This document shows positions 47,886 to 57,281 of a stretch of 64,000 bases of DNA, one piece after another. Both the position numbers and the translations under genes were made by a program. Positions within the stretch are counted from its first letter, which is position 1; the number at the start of each line of letters is the position of its first letter. Source of the DNA: Gallionella sp. (GTDB taxonomy: Bacteria > Pseudomonadota > Gammaproteobacteria > Burkholderiales > Gallionellaceae); NCBI GenBank assembly GCA_023229845.1, contig JALNYK010000008.1:39433-103432 (forward strand), written 5' to 3'. The notes under the pieces were generated by a model. That model was not told the origin of the DNA. It searched no databases and was given only the letters and a program-made list of their open reading frames with translations.

Positions 47886-49160
47886 ATGTCCAAGTTCAAC
47901 ATCAATCTGCATGAGACGATTTATTCGTTGTCGAACGCGCTCGATCTGGTTGGCGTAGACCATATCCATCACGGCAAGCGCGTCGCCTATATGGCTGCCG
48001 AATGCGGCAAGCTGATGGGATGGGACAGGTGGCGCATGGACGACCTGTTCCAAGCCGCGATACTGCATGACAGCGGCGTGTCGAAAACGCAGGTGCATGC
48101 CCGGCTGGCGCAATTCGAATGGGAAAACGAGGCAGAGCACTGCAATATAGGCGCATCGCTGCTGTCTTCCAGCCGCCGGCTCTGCCATCTGTCCAACATC
48201 GTGCTGCACCACCACACTCACTGGAGCGAATTGAAGGATCTGAATTTGCCGCTCGAAGTGAAGCTGAGCGCGAATCTGATCTACCTCACAGACCGCGTGG
48301 AAGTGGCGTCGCAACCCTGTTTCTCCGGGGGATCGGACATCCTGCTGGCCAGAGAGGAAATTACCGCAAAAATCGTCGATAAAACGGGCAGTTGGTTCTG
48401 CCCGCAACTGGTCGATGCATTTTTGAGCATTTCAGCTTCCGAAGCATTCTGGTTCATGCTGGACGGCGACCATATCGACGGCTATCTGGCTACCTGGCTT
48501 TCCAATTGCCACGACCACGAGATCGAATTCCGCGAATTACGCGAATTAGTGCGTGTGTTCTCACATATCGTCGATGCCAAGAGTCCGTTTACCAAGCAGC
48601 ACTCCGACGGCGTGGCAAACTTGGCCCGGCTCATCGGCGGGCTGTCAGGGCTGCCGGAAGTCAAATGCGACATGCTGGAACTAGCCGGCCTGCTGCACGA
48701 CATCGGCAAGCTCAGAATTCCAGACGAATTACTGGAAAAACCCGGCAGACTCACCGAGCAGGAATTCGTCGTCATGAAAAGGCACAGTTTCGACAGCTAC
48801 AACATCCTGCACCCTATCAGGGGACTGGAAGAAATCGCGCTGTGGGCGTCGCAGCATCACGAGCGGGCGGACGGTTCTGGCTACCCCTATCATCTGAATG
48901 CCGAAGATATTCCTCTGGAAGCAAGAATTCTCGCCGTCGCCGATGTGTTTCAGGCCTTGGCGCAAAAGCGCCCGTACCGGGGACCGCTGCCGCCGGAAGA
49001 AATCCTGTCCATCCTGCGGGAGCAGGCGACCGGCGGCAAGCTGGACGAACTGATAGTGTCCCGAGTCGAAGCGAACCTGCACGAATGCTGGCGCACCGCG
49101 ACCATGGATGCCTGTGTACCGCAATGCAGCAACAAACGCATAGCCGAAGTTGTTTGTTAA
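47886..49160 (+). CDS. HD-GYP phosphodiesterase with extra HD domain
   Basis: The protein has 424 residues. The N-terminal half is a second HD-like domain (HHGKRVAYMAAECG, LHDSG, LHHHTHW), partly degenerate. The C-terminal half is a full HD-GYP domain (KQHSDGVANLARLIG, LLHDIGKLRIPDELLEKPG, HHERADGSGYPYHL). It is expected to hydrolyse c-di-GMP; the first domain may regulate it. The cysteine-rich tail (CWRTATMDACVPQC) could bind metal. The ribosome site is weak, suggesting coupling to upstream genes. Confidence 0.88.
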   Translation: MSKFNINLHETIYSLSNALDLVGVDHIHHGKRVAYMAAECGKLMGWDRWRMDDLFQAAILHDSGVSKTQVHARLAQFEWENEAEHCNIGASLLSSSRRLCHLSNIVLHHHTHWSELKDLNLPLEVKLSANLIYLTDRVEVASQPCFSGGSDILLAREEITAKIVDKTGSWFCPQLVDAFLSISASEAFWFMLDGDHIDGYLATWLSNCHDHEIEFRELRELVRVFSHIVDAKSPFTKQHSDGVANLARLIGGLSGLPEVKCDMLELAGLLHDIGKLRIPDELLEKPGRLTEQEFVVMKRHSFDSYNILHPIRGLEEIALWASQHHERADGSGYPYHLNAEDIPLEARILAVADVFQALAQKRPYRGPLPPEEILSILREQATGGKLDELIVSRVEANLHECWRTATMDACVPQCSNKRIAEVVC

Positions 49161-49178
49161 TCACGAAGGAGATTTGTC

Positions 49179-49457
49179 ATGTACGTATCGACATCGATTG
49201 CCACAGCCCCGATCAACACCCCCCTCGCTCAGCTGACGCCCGCGATCAGCAAGGCTCAGACGGCGGTAACCCGACAGGAGTCGACGATCGTTTCCCTGTC
49301 CACCGCGGGATTGTCGCTCAGCCGCGGCGACAGAGCACTTTCCTCCGGAGAACGAAGCGAATCGACGATTGCCGAGTCGTCCGAGCCGATCAGCGTCCAG
49401 TATATGGAAGGCGAGATCAAGGGCGGGCGCATAGCTACTGCCGGGATACACGGCTAG
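49179..49457 (+). CDS. Small Ser/Thr-rich protein of unknown function
   Basis: This 92-residue ORF is preceded by a very good ribosome site (GAAGGAGATTTGTC). The composition is low complexity (Ser, Thr, Ala, Glu) with MYVSTSIATAPINTPLAQL and SRGDRALSSGERSES. It has no membrane segment or domain that I know. It lies 18 bases after the HD-GYP gene. Confidence 0.6.
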   Translation: MYVSTSIATAPINTPLAQLTPAISKAQTAVTRQESTIVSLSTAGLSLSRGDRALSSGERSESTIAESSEPISVQYMEGEIKGGRIATAGIHG

Positions 49458-49507
49458 TGTGGTGTTGCACGCTGTCTGGAACTTATAACAATGATCAGCG
49501 GCGTCTG

Positions 49508-49616
49508 GTAGGTCGGGATTCATCCCGCATGTCGGACTAAAGTCCGACCTACAAGGGGCAGCGCTGTCTGGTAGGTCGGGATTCATCCCGACATGTCAGA
49601 CTAAAGTCCGACCTAC
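49508..49616. repeat. Two tandem GTAGGTCGGG palindromes
   Basis: The copies at 49508-49552 and 49571-49616 each run from GTAGGTCGGGATTCATCCCG to AAGTCCGACCTAC and are linked by CAAGGGGCAGCGCTGTCTG. The repeated period is about 63 bases. They lie between convergent genes, where a bidirectional terminator role is plausible. Confidence 0.85.
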
Positions 49617-49633
49617 AAGGGGCAGCGCATTCC

Positions 49634-50038
49634 TTATAGCAGGGAATCGACCAACTCTATCAGCTTCAGTGGCGAGAATGGCTTGACGACATAGGCGTCG
49701 GCCCCGGCCAGTTCGCCATGCCACCTGTCGCTCTGCTGGCCGAGCGCGGTCAGCAGGATGACCTTGATTTCCTTCAGTTCCGGTTGTGCCTTGATTTGCC
49801 GGCAGGCCTCCAGGCCGTCCAATTCGCCGGGCAGCATCACGTCGAGCAGGATGACGGCGGGCCGGAGCTGGCTTGCCAGCCGGACGGCATCGACGCCATT
49901 GCAGGCTTCGTGTAACTCGTATTTTCCGTAACCGAACGTTGCCACGAGCAGCCTGCGCAAATTGGCGTCATCGTCGACGATCAACAGTCTGGGCAAAATA
50001 TTTCCCTGCGTTACGCTTCCGGATGCATCAGTCACCAT
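49634..50038 (-). CDS. Single-domain response regulator
   Basis: The product is 134 residues from ATG MVTDASGSVTQG. The receiver has the acidic cluster LLIVDDDANLRRLL, phospho-acceptor Asp in ILLDVMLPGELDGLEAC, Thr in ILLTALGQ and Lys in YVVKPFSP. There is no output domain. It overlaps the end of the kinase gene upstream by 11 bases, so the kinase is its likely partner. Confidence 0.88.
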   Translation of the reverse strand: MVTDASGSVTQGNILPRLLIVDDDANLRRLLVATFGYGKYELHEACNGVDAVRLASQLRPAVILLDVMLPGELDGLEACRQIKAQPELKEIKVILLTALGQQSDRWHGELAGADAYVVKPFSPLKLIELVDSLL

Positions 50039-51488
50039 CAACTCCTCGCTTTACTTCCGGGAACCATAGGGTGACTTCAGTGCCCTCGCCGAATTCGCTG
50101 GCCACTTCCACGCGCCCACCATGTATTTGCATGATTTCCTTCACCAGCGACATGCCCAGCCCGGTGCCGGGAATCTGTCCGGTGGTGTCGGCGCGGTAAA
50201 AACGTTCGAATATCCTTCCCAGCTGTTCCGCCGTCATGCCGATGCCGCAGTCGCGCACGCGGATGCCAACCCAGTTTGCCTGCTTCTCCTTCAGCTTCAC
50301 GGATTCGATCGCCACCTCTTCTTTGCCCGCAGAATACTTGTACGCGTTGCTCAGGACGTTGAGCAAGGCCTGGCCGATCTTGTCGGCATCCAGCGATGCC
50401 AGCGGCGAACGCTTGGACAGTTTCACCCGTATCTTCCGCGTATCGCCCGGTATGTTGAAATCGGTCACGACACGCTTGACCACGGGCCACAGCTCCTGCT
50501 CCTGCAGGTTGAAATCGCGTCCGACGCGCGCTTCGATGCGCGCAAGATCGAGCAACTCTCCCAGCATCCGGATCAACCCCTGCGTTTGCTCGTGGATAAT
50601 GCCCAAAAATTCGCGCCGGTCCGTCTCATTGAGCGCACGCGTCAGCAACAACTCGACGAAACCATAGATGCTGGACAACGGGGTGCGCAGTTCATGCGCG
50701 GCGGTCGCGAGAAATTCGCTTTTCAGACGATCGACCTCGGTTTCTCTGGTGACATCCCTGAAGAACAGGATATGGCGCAATATCGGGTCGTCCAGCTGGT
50801 GGACTTCCCATTTGACGATCCGTAGCGGCCTGAGCAGCCGCAGAGTGCCCTCTGCCGCGCCCCCAAATCCCTTGAACAGGCCGGACGCATCGCTCAGATC
50901 CAGCTGCGCGCCGATCTTTTCCATGAAGGCTATCGTGGTGAGCCGCTCTCCCGGCGCAAGCTCGATGCCGAACAGGCTCAACAGCCGCTGGTTATAGAAG
51001 GTCAGCTGATTGGTCTGGCTGAAAACCAGTACGCCCTCCGGGCTGAACGACAGGATTTCCTGAAGCTGGCGCTCCCGGCTTTTAAGCTGCTCGTCTACGG
51101 TCTTGACCCGATCGATGTCGGCAAATGTCCCTATCACACGCAACGGCGTTCCATCTGCGGCGCGCTCGGCGATCACGCCGCGATTGAGCACCCATTTGTA
51201 TCTCCCGTCCTTGCAGCGCAAACGGCATTCGCTGATATAGACTTCGGTTTCCTTGCGGAGCAGCCGCTCCAAGCCGTCGCAGCGGATCTCGGCATCGTCC
51301 GGATGCACCAGTGCGTCCCAGTCGGCCTGCGTGTCGCCGATTTCATCCGCGTCATATCCCAGCATCGCCCGCCACTGCCAGGAATGGACGACCTTGCCGG
51401 TGCCGACATCCCAATCCCACACGCCATCGCCGGCGCCTTCGATCGCCGTCTTCCAGCGCTCCTCGTTGTTAGTGCTCGACATGCTCAT
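50028..51488 (-). CDS. PAS-PAS sensor histidine kinase
   Basis: The protein has 486 residues from ATG 51488, with no membrane segment. PAS/PAC one is at about 10-130 (GAGDGVWDWDVGTGKV, RLRCKDGRYKWVLNRG), PAS two at about 140-245. The phospho-His H265 is in FLATAAHELRTPLSSIYG, and the ATPase boxes are LLNVLSNAYKYS, VRDCGIGM and GTGLGMSLVKEIM. It is cytosolic. It lies between the HTH-receiver gene and a single receiver gene, forming a compact three-gene signalling operon. Confidence 0.92.
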   Translation of the reverse strand: MSMSSTNNEERWKTAIEGAGDGVWDWDVGTGKVVHSWQWRAMLGYDADEIGDTQADWDALVHPDDAEIRCDGLERLLRKETEVYISECRLRCKDGRYKWVLNRGVIAERAADGTPLRVIGTFADIDRVKTVDEQLKSRERQLQEILSFSPEGVLVFSQTNQLTFYNQRLLSLFGIELAPGERLTTIAFMEKIGAQLDLSDASGLFKGFGGAAEGTLRLLRPLRIVKWEVHQLDDPILRHILFFRDVTRETEVDRLKSEFLATAAHELRTPLSSIYGFVELLLTRALNETDRREFLGIIHEQTQGLIRMLGELLDLARIEARVGRDFNLQEQELWPVVKRVVTDFNIPGDTRKIRVKLSKRSPLASLDADKIGQALLNVLSNAYKYSAGKEEVAIESVKLKEKQANWVGIRVRDCGIGMTAEQLGRIFERFYRADTTGQIPGTGLGMSLVKEIMQIHGGRVEVASEFGEGTEVTLWFPEVKRGVDGD

Positions 51489-51511
51489 AATCTCACCCAA
51501 GCACCGTGAGA

Positions 51512-52105
51512 TTAATTTGCACCACGCTGTTCCGCATGCAATTTCCTGTTGGCGATTTCCTGTATTTTTGCCTGTATCAGCGCGAACGGCGCAGGCTTGA
51601 GGAAAACCGCAACCCCTTCCGGAACGCCGCCTCTGCGCTCTATCTGTTCGCTATCCAGTCCGGTCACAACGATAATTTCGACATCGTTGCTGCCATGATC
51701 CGCGCGTATTTTCTGCAACATCGCGATGCCGTCCATTCCGGGCATGCTGATGTCGGCGATGATGATGTCGGGTTTATGCCGCCCGAGGCGGATCAAGGCG
51801 TCAAATCCATCCCGTGCAATTTCGATCCGCACCGGTATCCCCCAACCGGAAATCGTCGCCTCGTACAAACGACTCAACGCTTTATCGTCTTCGACGATCA
51901 ACACGCTGATTTCGCGGTTCGGAATCTGTTCTTCGGCCTCGCCACGAGTCGCCAGCAAGGCATCCAGCGAGGCGGCCCTGATCCTGCGATGGCCCCCCGG
52001 CGTCCGCCACGCCGACAATGCGCCGCTTTCAACCCATAACTGGACCGTACGCAACGATACGTCCAGCAGTTTTGCAGCTTCTCTCGTCGTATATACTTTT
52101 TCCAC
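51512..52105 (-). CDS. HTH (MerR/excisionase-type) receiver protein
   Basis: This 197-residue protein has an unusual order: an N-terminal helix-turn-helix (YTTREAAKLLDVSLRTVQLW, RTPGGHRRI), then a receiver domain (VLIVEDDKALSRLY, IIADISMPGMDG, IIVVTGLD, FLKPAPF). The DNA-binding domain comes first, unlike most response regulators. It is likely phosphorylated by the adjacent kinase and may regulate this operon or the divergent HDOD gene 124 bases away. Confidence 0.87.
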   Translation of the reverse strand: MEKVYTTREAAKLLDVSLRTVQLWVESGALSAWRTPGGHRRIRAASLDALLATRGEAEEQIPNREISVLIVEDDKALSRLYEATISGWGIPVRIEIARDGFDALIRLGRHKPDIIIADISMPGMDGIAMLQKIRADHGSNDVEIIVVTGLDSEQIERRGGVPEGVAVFLKPAPFALIQAKIQEIANRKLHAEQRGAN

Positions 52106-52229
52106 AGACTCTTACCCTGCCCAAATTAAAGATGATTTGTGATAATGTCACACTTATCAGTATTTTCAAATCACCATCAAATGCCGGCAACTGCCGCGCA
52201 TACCTCAGTTACGAGTTATCCATGCCAGC

Positions 52230-53132
52230 ATGGCTAAAGCAAATTCATACAGCGAGACCACCAAGTTGCGAAGCAGAATCAATCTAAAAAGCGCCCTTAA
52301 AAAACTCGACACTTTGCCGGCCATGCCCGCAATTGCGCAGAAACTGCTGACCCTGCCGCTGGACACCAATGAAGGAGAAATTGCGATGCTCAGGCTGATT
52401 GAGCATGATCCGCAGCTTTCCGCAAAAATCATCGGAATGTCCAACTCGCCGTTGTTCGGGGCATCGATCAAGACAACTTCGGTAAGAGATGCGGCGATGC
52501 TGCTTGGCATGACCCGGGTAAAATCGGTCGCCATCGGCATCGCCGCGATGTCTGCGCTGACCAAGATGCCGCAAGGGCGCTTGAGCGTGCAGAACCTGTG
52601 GCTGCACAGTCTGGCGGTCGCGCTGTCCATGCGGACAATAGCCCAACACATGTCCGCCGGAAATCGTCCAGCCGATGACCAGATATTTCTGGCCGGGCTA
52701 TTGCACGATATCGGCTACCTGGCCCTTGCTTATCTGGACACCGGTCTCAGCGACGAATTGCATCTCCGCATGGATGAAAAATCAGACCGGTCGATACTGG
52801 AAATCGAACAGGAATTGCTGGAAGTGACGCACAGCGAACTGGGCGCCCAATTGGCGCATAACTGGCAGTTGCCGAACGAAATCATCACAGCCTTGCGCTA
52901 CCACCACATGTCCGATTCCCCTGAAGTTCCGGACAGAGAGATGTTGCCACGCATAATCAACATCGCCGAAAAACTGCTGCCATCGTTTGGCATAGCTGAA
53001 CTGCAAGCGCCAGGCATAGACGATGCAGAATGGGTGTCGCTAGGCATAGATCCCGGCAAAAACGAAGAAATTTGCAGTCGCATAATCGAACAAGCCGAAC
53101 AAGCCAGACAGCTCACAAACACCATCACGTAA
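52230..53132 (+). CDS. HDOD-domain protein
   Basis: This 300-residue protein has the HDOD pattern LPAMPAIAQKLLTLP, IEHDPQLSAKIIGMSNSPLFG, AAMLLGMTRVKSVAIG, LLHDIGYLALAYL and LPNEIITALRYHH. It is divergent from the HTH-receiver gene. The ribosome site is weak. A signalling adaptor role is expected. The 260-base gap after it (53133-53392) shows nothing clear except a ribosome site for the next gene. Confidence 0.86.
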   Translation: MAKANSYSETTKLRSRINLKSALKKLDTLPAMPAIAQKLLTLPLDTNEGEIAMLRLIEHDPQLSAKIIGMSNSPLFGASIKTTSVRDAAMLLGMTRVKSVAIGIAAMSALTKMPQGRLSVQNLWLHSLAVALSMRTIAQHMSAGNRPADDQIFLAGLLHDIGYLALAYLDTGLSDELHLRMDEKSDRSILEIEQELLEVTHSELGAQLAHNWQLPNEIITALRYHHMSDSPEVPDREMLPRIINIAEKLLPSFGIAELQAPGIDDAEWVSLGIDPGKNEEICSRIIEQAEQARQLTNTIT

Positions 53133-53392
53133 GACCAGGGTATTTCGGCGATCCTGAAATCCCTCCATCTGAAACGCAGTAAATCTCCCCTATCCGCATC
53201 CGAGCCGAAGCGTTTTTATTCGCCGCCCCTAAGTGCGGCCGGTAATGAGCGATCAGCGAAACTGCCTGAAAATACAGGGAATCATGTATTGAAAATACAG
53301 CCCGCCCGCCGCACGCTACACCTCACCTAAGCCCCATCACGAGAACACCGGATGCCGTTACTGTCGATCGGTATCAATCCAAGGAGACCTCC

Positions 53393-53833
53393 ATGAACAA
53401 GGACGCTGTCATCAAAACGCTCAACCACATTCTGGAACTCGAACTGGCCGGCGTGGTGCATTACACCCATTACGCGCTGATGGTCTATGGCTACAACCGT
53501 ATTCCCATCGTCGACTGGCTGCAAAAACAGGCCGAAGAGGGACTGGTTCATGCGCGGCTGGCGGGAGAACTGGTGACCTGGCTGGGCGGCCACCCGTCAC
53601 TGGGCATCGGAGCGCTGCTGGAAAAACACACCCATGACATCGGCGACATCCTGCGCGAGTCGCTGGCACATGAAGGCAAGGCGCTGAAGGCCTATTACGA
53701 GTTGCTCGATCTCGTCAAGGACAAGGACATCCGGCTTGAGGAATACGCCCGCGACCTGATCTCCGCCGAAACGACGCATCAGGATGCAGTGAGCAAGATG
53801 CTGCACAAGCCTTGCCACTCCTGCGTTCCGTAA
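53393..53833 (+). CDS. Bacterioferritin-like protein
   Basis: This 146-residue four-helix ferritin-like protein has likely di-iron ligands near E17, E49, H53, E94, E126 and H129 (HILELELAGVVHY, QAEEGLVHARLAGEL, LAHEGKAL, SAETTHQDAV). The C-terminal HKPCHSCVP has a CxxC-like pair. It may store or oxidise iron. AAGGAG precedes the ATG. It is the first gene of a plus-strand run into the GH15 and globin-kinase genes. Confidence 0.8.
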   Translation: MNKDAVIKTLNHILELELAGVVHYTHYALMVYGYNRIPIVDWLQKQAEEGLVHARLAGELVTWLGGHPSLGIGALLEKHTHDIGDILRESLAHEGKALKAYYELLDLVKDKDIRLEEYARDLISAETTHQDAVSKMLHKPCHSCVP

Positions 53834-53950
53834 GGGCCGGGAGTCAAGCGCGCTTTCCCGTTTGGCAAACCCGTTGCGCGCGTTTCAGGGGCAAACACAG
53901 GCCGCTCGTAATGCGCCCGGACCAGACATAGTTGATCGGAGGTTAATCCC

Positions 53951-55987
53951 ATGCCGCGCGACATTCCCATTGGAAATGGCAAGATGCTCGCCGCATTCGA
54001 TTTCGACTACCAGTTGCGTGATTTCTATTACCCGCGCATCGGAAAGGAGAACCATGCGCTGGGTTATCCGTGGCGCTTCGGCGTATGGCTGGACGGCGAG
54101 TTTTCCTGGCTCAATCGACGTAACTGGACGCTGAGTCTGGATTACGTCACGGATGCGCTGGTGACGGAAGTCAGCGCTACGCATGCGCACCTGCCGCTGC
54201 GCCTGGATTTCACCGACACCATCGACTACGAGAAAAACATCCTGATCCGGCGGGTGACGGTGCATAACCTGTCCTCCAGACCGTTGTCGCCACGCCTGTT
54301 CTTCCACGCCGACCTGAATGCGCTGGAGAACGAGAATGGCGATACAGTCTTTTTCGATCCCAAGAATGCCAGCCTGATCCACTACAAGGGGCCACGATAC
54401 TTCCTGATGAGTTGCGCCACGGCATCCACGCTGGGCGTCACGCATTTCTCCACGGGGATTAAACGCCATCACGGGCTGGAAGGCGCATGGCGCGACGCGG
54501 AAGACGGCCATCTGGCGGGCAACCCCATCTCGCAAGGAGCGGTGGATTCGGTGATAGGCGTGCATCTCGATCTGCCGCCGGGCCGGGAAAGCGTCTGCCA
54601 TTACTGGATGGCGGTGGGAGAAAAATACAGCGAGGTCGAAGAGCTGCATCGGCTGGTGGCGCAGATAGGGCCGGATCGGCTGATAGGGCGCAACATCGAT
54701 TACTGGCGGCACTGGGTCTCGACCGGAGACAGGAATCTGGATGGACTGTCGCCCGCACTGGTGACGCTGTACAAACGCAGCCTGCTGATCCTGCGCACCC
54801 AGATCGACAACGGCGGCGCGGTGATCGCCGCGAACGACACCGACATCCAGCAGTTCAACCAGGACACCTACAGTTACATGTGGCCGCGCGATGGCGCGGA
54901 GGTCTCGCAGGCGCTGGACCGTGCCGGCTACGGCAGCCTGAGCCAGAGATTCCTGAACTTCTGCACCAGCAAGGCCGTCAGTTTCAATTACTCCGCCAGC
55001 ATCCTCGACGAGACCGGATTCCTGATGCACAAGTACAACCCGGACGGTTCGGTGGGCAGCTCATGGCAGCCCTGGCTGGAAGGCGAAGAGATGCAGCTCC
55101 CCATCCAGGAGGACGAGACCGCGCTGGTGATCTGGGCGATCTGGCAGCATTACCTGATCCACAGGGACATCGAGGTCATCCGTCCCTTCTACAGCCCGTT
55201 CGTGGAACGTGCCGCCGATTTCCTGCTGACCTTCCGGGACGACCACACCGGACTGCCGCTGCCCTCCTTCGACCTCTGGGAGGAACGACGCGGCATCTTC
55301 AGCTACACCACCGCCACCGTCGTCGGCGGACTGAGAGCGGCCGCCTCGCTGTCCCGCCTGTTCCAGGAAAACGAGCGCGCCGATACCTATGCCGATGCCG
55401 CGCGGGAGATCGTCGCGGCCATGGACAGACACCTGTACAACCCGGATGAAGGTCGTTTTGCGCGCGGCATCCTGTTCAAGGGCGGACGGCAGACCCTCGA
55501 CATGACCATAGACGCCAGCCTGCTCGGGCTGGTCACGTTCGGGGACTACGATCCGCTGGACGAGCGTATCGTCAGGACCGCCCAGACCATAGAACAGCGC
55601 CTGTGGGGCAAGACCGGCATCGGCGGCTTGGCCCGCTACGAGCACGACGACTATCAGCGGACGGTGACCCGCAATGACGTGCAGGGCAATCCCTGGGTGG
55701 TCTGCACGCTGTGGCTGGCGCAATACCGCATCGCCGCGGCGCCCGACCTCCCGTCGCTGGAACAGGCCCTGCCCTTGCTGGACTGGGTGGCCGCAAGAGC
55801 GCTGCCGTCCGGCGTGCTGCCGGAACAGGTGCATCCGGTGAGCGGCGAATTCATCTCGGTCTCTCCGCTGACATGGAGTCACGGCACGCTAGTCGCGACG
55901 GTGCTGGATTACGCCGAGAAAGCGCAATGGCTGGGCCGTCGGGAAGCGTTGCCTCTCGCCCCCCTGCCCGGTATGGATATGGGGTGA
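53951..55987 (+). CDS. Glycoside hydrolase family 15 (glucoamylase-like)
   Basis: This 678-residue intracellular enzyme has no signal peptide. An N-terminal beta-sandwich domain (IPIGNGKMLAAFDFDYQLRDFYYPR) is followed by an (alpha/alpha)6 barrel. The likely general acid is E444 (LWEERRGIF) and the general base E625 (VLPEQVHP). TYSYMWPRDGAEV and the ARYEHDDYQR segment are typical. It probably removes glucose from alpha-glucans such as glycogen or trehalose-type sugars. GGAGG precedes the start. Four bases separate it from the kinase gene. Confidence 0.9.
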   Translation: MPRDIPIGNGKMLAAFDFDYQLRDFYYPRIGKENHALGYPWRFGVWLDGEFSWLNRRNWTLSLDYVTDALVTEVSATHAHLPLRLDFTDTIDYEKNILIRRVTVHNLSSRPLSPRLFFHADLNALENENGDTVFFDPKNASLIHYKGPRYFLMSCATASTLGVTHFSTGIKRHHGLEGAWRDAEDGHLAGNPISQGAVDSVIGVHLDLPPGRESVCHYWMAVGEKYSEVEELHRLVAQIGPDRLIGRNIDYWRHWVSTGDRNLDGLSPALVTLYKRSLLILRTQIDNGGAVIAANDTDIQQFNQDTYSYMWPRDGAEVSQALDRAGYGSLSQRFLNFCTSKAVSFNYSASILDETGFLMHKYNPDGSVGSSWQPWLEGEEMQLPIQEDETALVIWAIWQHYLIHRDIEVIRPFYSPFVERAADFLLTFRDDHTGLPLPSFDLWEERRGIFSYTTATVVGGLRAAASLSRLFQENERADTYADAAREIVAAMDRHLYNPDEGRFARGILFKGGRQTLDMTIDASLLGLVTFGDYDPLDERIVRTAQTIEQRLWGKTGIGGLARYEHDDYQRTVTRNDVQGNPWVVCTLWLAQYRIAAAPDLPSLEQALPLLDWVAARALPSGVLPEQVHPVSGEFISVSPLTWSHGTLVATVLDYAEKAQWLGRREALPLAPLPGMDMG

Positions 55988-55991
55988 CGAC

Positions 55992-57269
55992 ATGACAGGA
56001 CCGCTATATGGCGATGTAACCCCACCGGTATTCGACGACGACTTCCGCCGTCAGCGTCTGGCCTTCCTCAAGTTCGAGGAACAGGACTACGCATTGCTGC
56101 ACGACCTGGAAGACCTGTTCCGGGAACGTCTGGACGAGATCGCAGAACAGTTCTACCGGCACATGCTCGCCTTCGACGAGACCCGCAAGGTGTTCAGGGA
56201 CGAGGCGATGATCCGTCGTCTGGGCGAGGCGCAGAAGGCCTACCTGATGGAGGCGGTGCGCGGTCCTTACGACACCGCCTATTTCGAGCGGCGCTGGCGC
56301 ATCGGCTATATCCACAACGCCATCCATGTCGAGCCGCACTGGTTCATCGGCGCGTTCCAGCTCTACCACCGCATCCTCTACCCCATCATCCTGGAGCGTT
56401 ACCGCGACAACGCGGCCGCGGTGGTGGACCATATCCAGGCGCTGGACAAGATCATGAATCTGGACCTGCAGCTCGGTAACCAGAGCTATTACATCCACTA
56501 CGAAGGCACGATGGTCAAGCTGCGCCAGCTGAACGCCGAGATCGAGGCGGCCAGCGTCGCCAAGAGCCAGTTCCTGGCCAACATGTCGCACGAATTCCGC
56601 ACGCCGCTGAATGCCATCATCGGCTTCACCGAGGTGCTGCAGGACCAGATACCCGGTCCGCTGAATGCCGAGCAACTGGAATATCTCGGCGACATCCACG
56701 ACGGCGGCCTGCTGTTGCAGCGACTGATCAACGACGTGCTCGACCTGTCCAAGGTCGAGGCGGGCCGGCTGGAACTGTTCTACGAGACCTTCCCCATCGC
56801 CCAGATGGTGCGCGAGACCATCACCACTCTGCGCGGTCTGGTGGAGAAGAAGGGACTGGACATCCAGTGGAAGCTGCCGCCGGACCTGGGGCTGATCACC
56901 GCCGACCAGATACGCTTTAAGCAAGTGCTGTACAACCTGCTGTCGAACGCGGTGAAGTTCACCGACGAAGGCGTCGTGACCGTGTCCGCAGCAATCGAAG
57001 ACGGACAACTGCACCTGACGATCGCCGACACCGGCATCGGTATACGCGAGGAAGACATGGGCCGCATCTTCATCGAGTTCAGCCAGGTGGATTCCTCGCT
57101 GACCCGGCGGCACGAGGGGACCGGCTTGGGGCTGGCGCTGGCCAAGCGTCTGGTGGAGGCCCATCGCGGGCGCATCTGGGTGGAAAGCGTCTTCGGCGAG
57201 GGCAGCACATTTCACGTCCTGTTGCCGTTACGGCCTGACGCGAGCGGCAAGCAGGTCTCGACCCCGTAG
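55992..57269 (+). CDS. Globin-coupled histidine kinase
   Basis: The protein has 425 residues. Residues 1-170 form a protoglobin/globin-sensor domain; IGYIHNAIHVEPHWFIGAF gives the expected proximal heme ligand H108. A HisKA domain with phospho-His H200 (NMSHEFRTPLNAIIG) and an ATPase domain (LLSNAVKFTDEG, ADTGIGIREED, GTGLGLALAKRL) follow. There is no membrane segment. Globin-coupled sensors bind O2, and sometimes CO or NO, at heme and switch the output. It is followed by three receiver genes on the same strand, the likely phosphorelay partners. Confidence 0.92.
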   Translation: MTGPLYGDVTPPVFDDDFRRQRLAFLKFEEQDYALLHDLEDLFRERLDEIAEQFYRHMLAFDETRKVFRDEAMIRRLGEAQKAYLMEAVRGPYDTAYFERRWRIGYIHNAIHVEPHWFIGAFQLYHRILYPIILERYRDNAAAVVDHIQALDKIMNLDLQLGNQSYYIHYEGTMVKLRQLNAEIEAASVAKSQFLANMSHEFRTPLNAIIGFTEVLQDQIPGPLNAEQLEYLGDIHDGGLLLQRLINDVLDLSKVEAGRLELFYETFPIAQMVRETITTLRGLVEKKGLDIQWKLPPDLGLITADQIRFKQVLYNLLSNAVKFTDEGVVTVSAAIEDGQLHLTIADTGIGIREEDMGRIFIEFSQVDSSLTRRHEGTGLGLALAKRLVEAHRGRIWVESVFGEGSTFHVLLPLRPDASGKQVSTP

Positions 57270-57281
57270 AGGAAGCATCTT

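Noticed and set aside
49508..49616. Possible CRISPR-like array
   Set aside because: There are only two units, each a palindrome with almost no unique spacer, and the same element occurs singly elsewhere.
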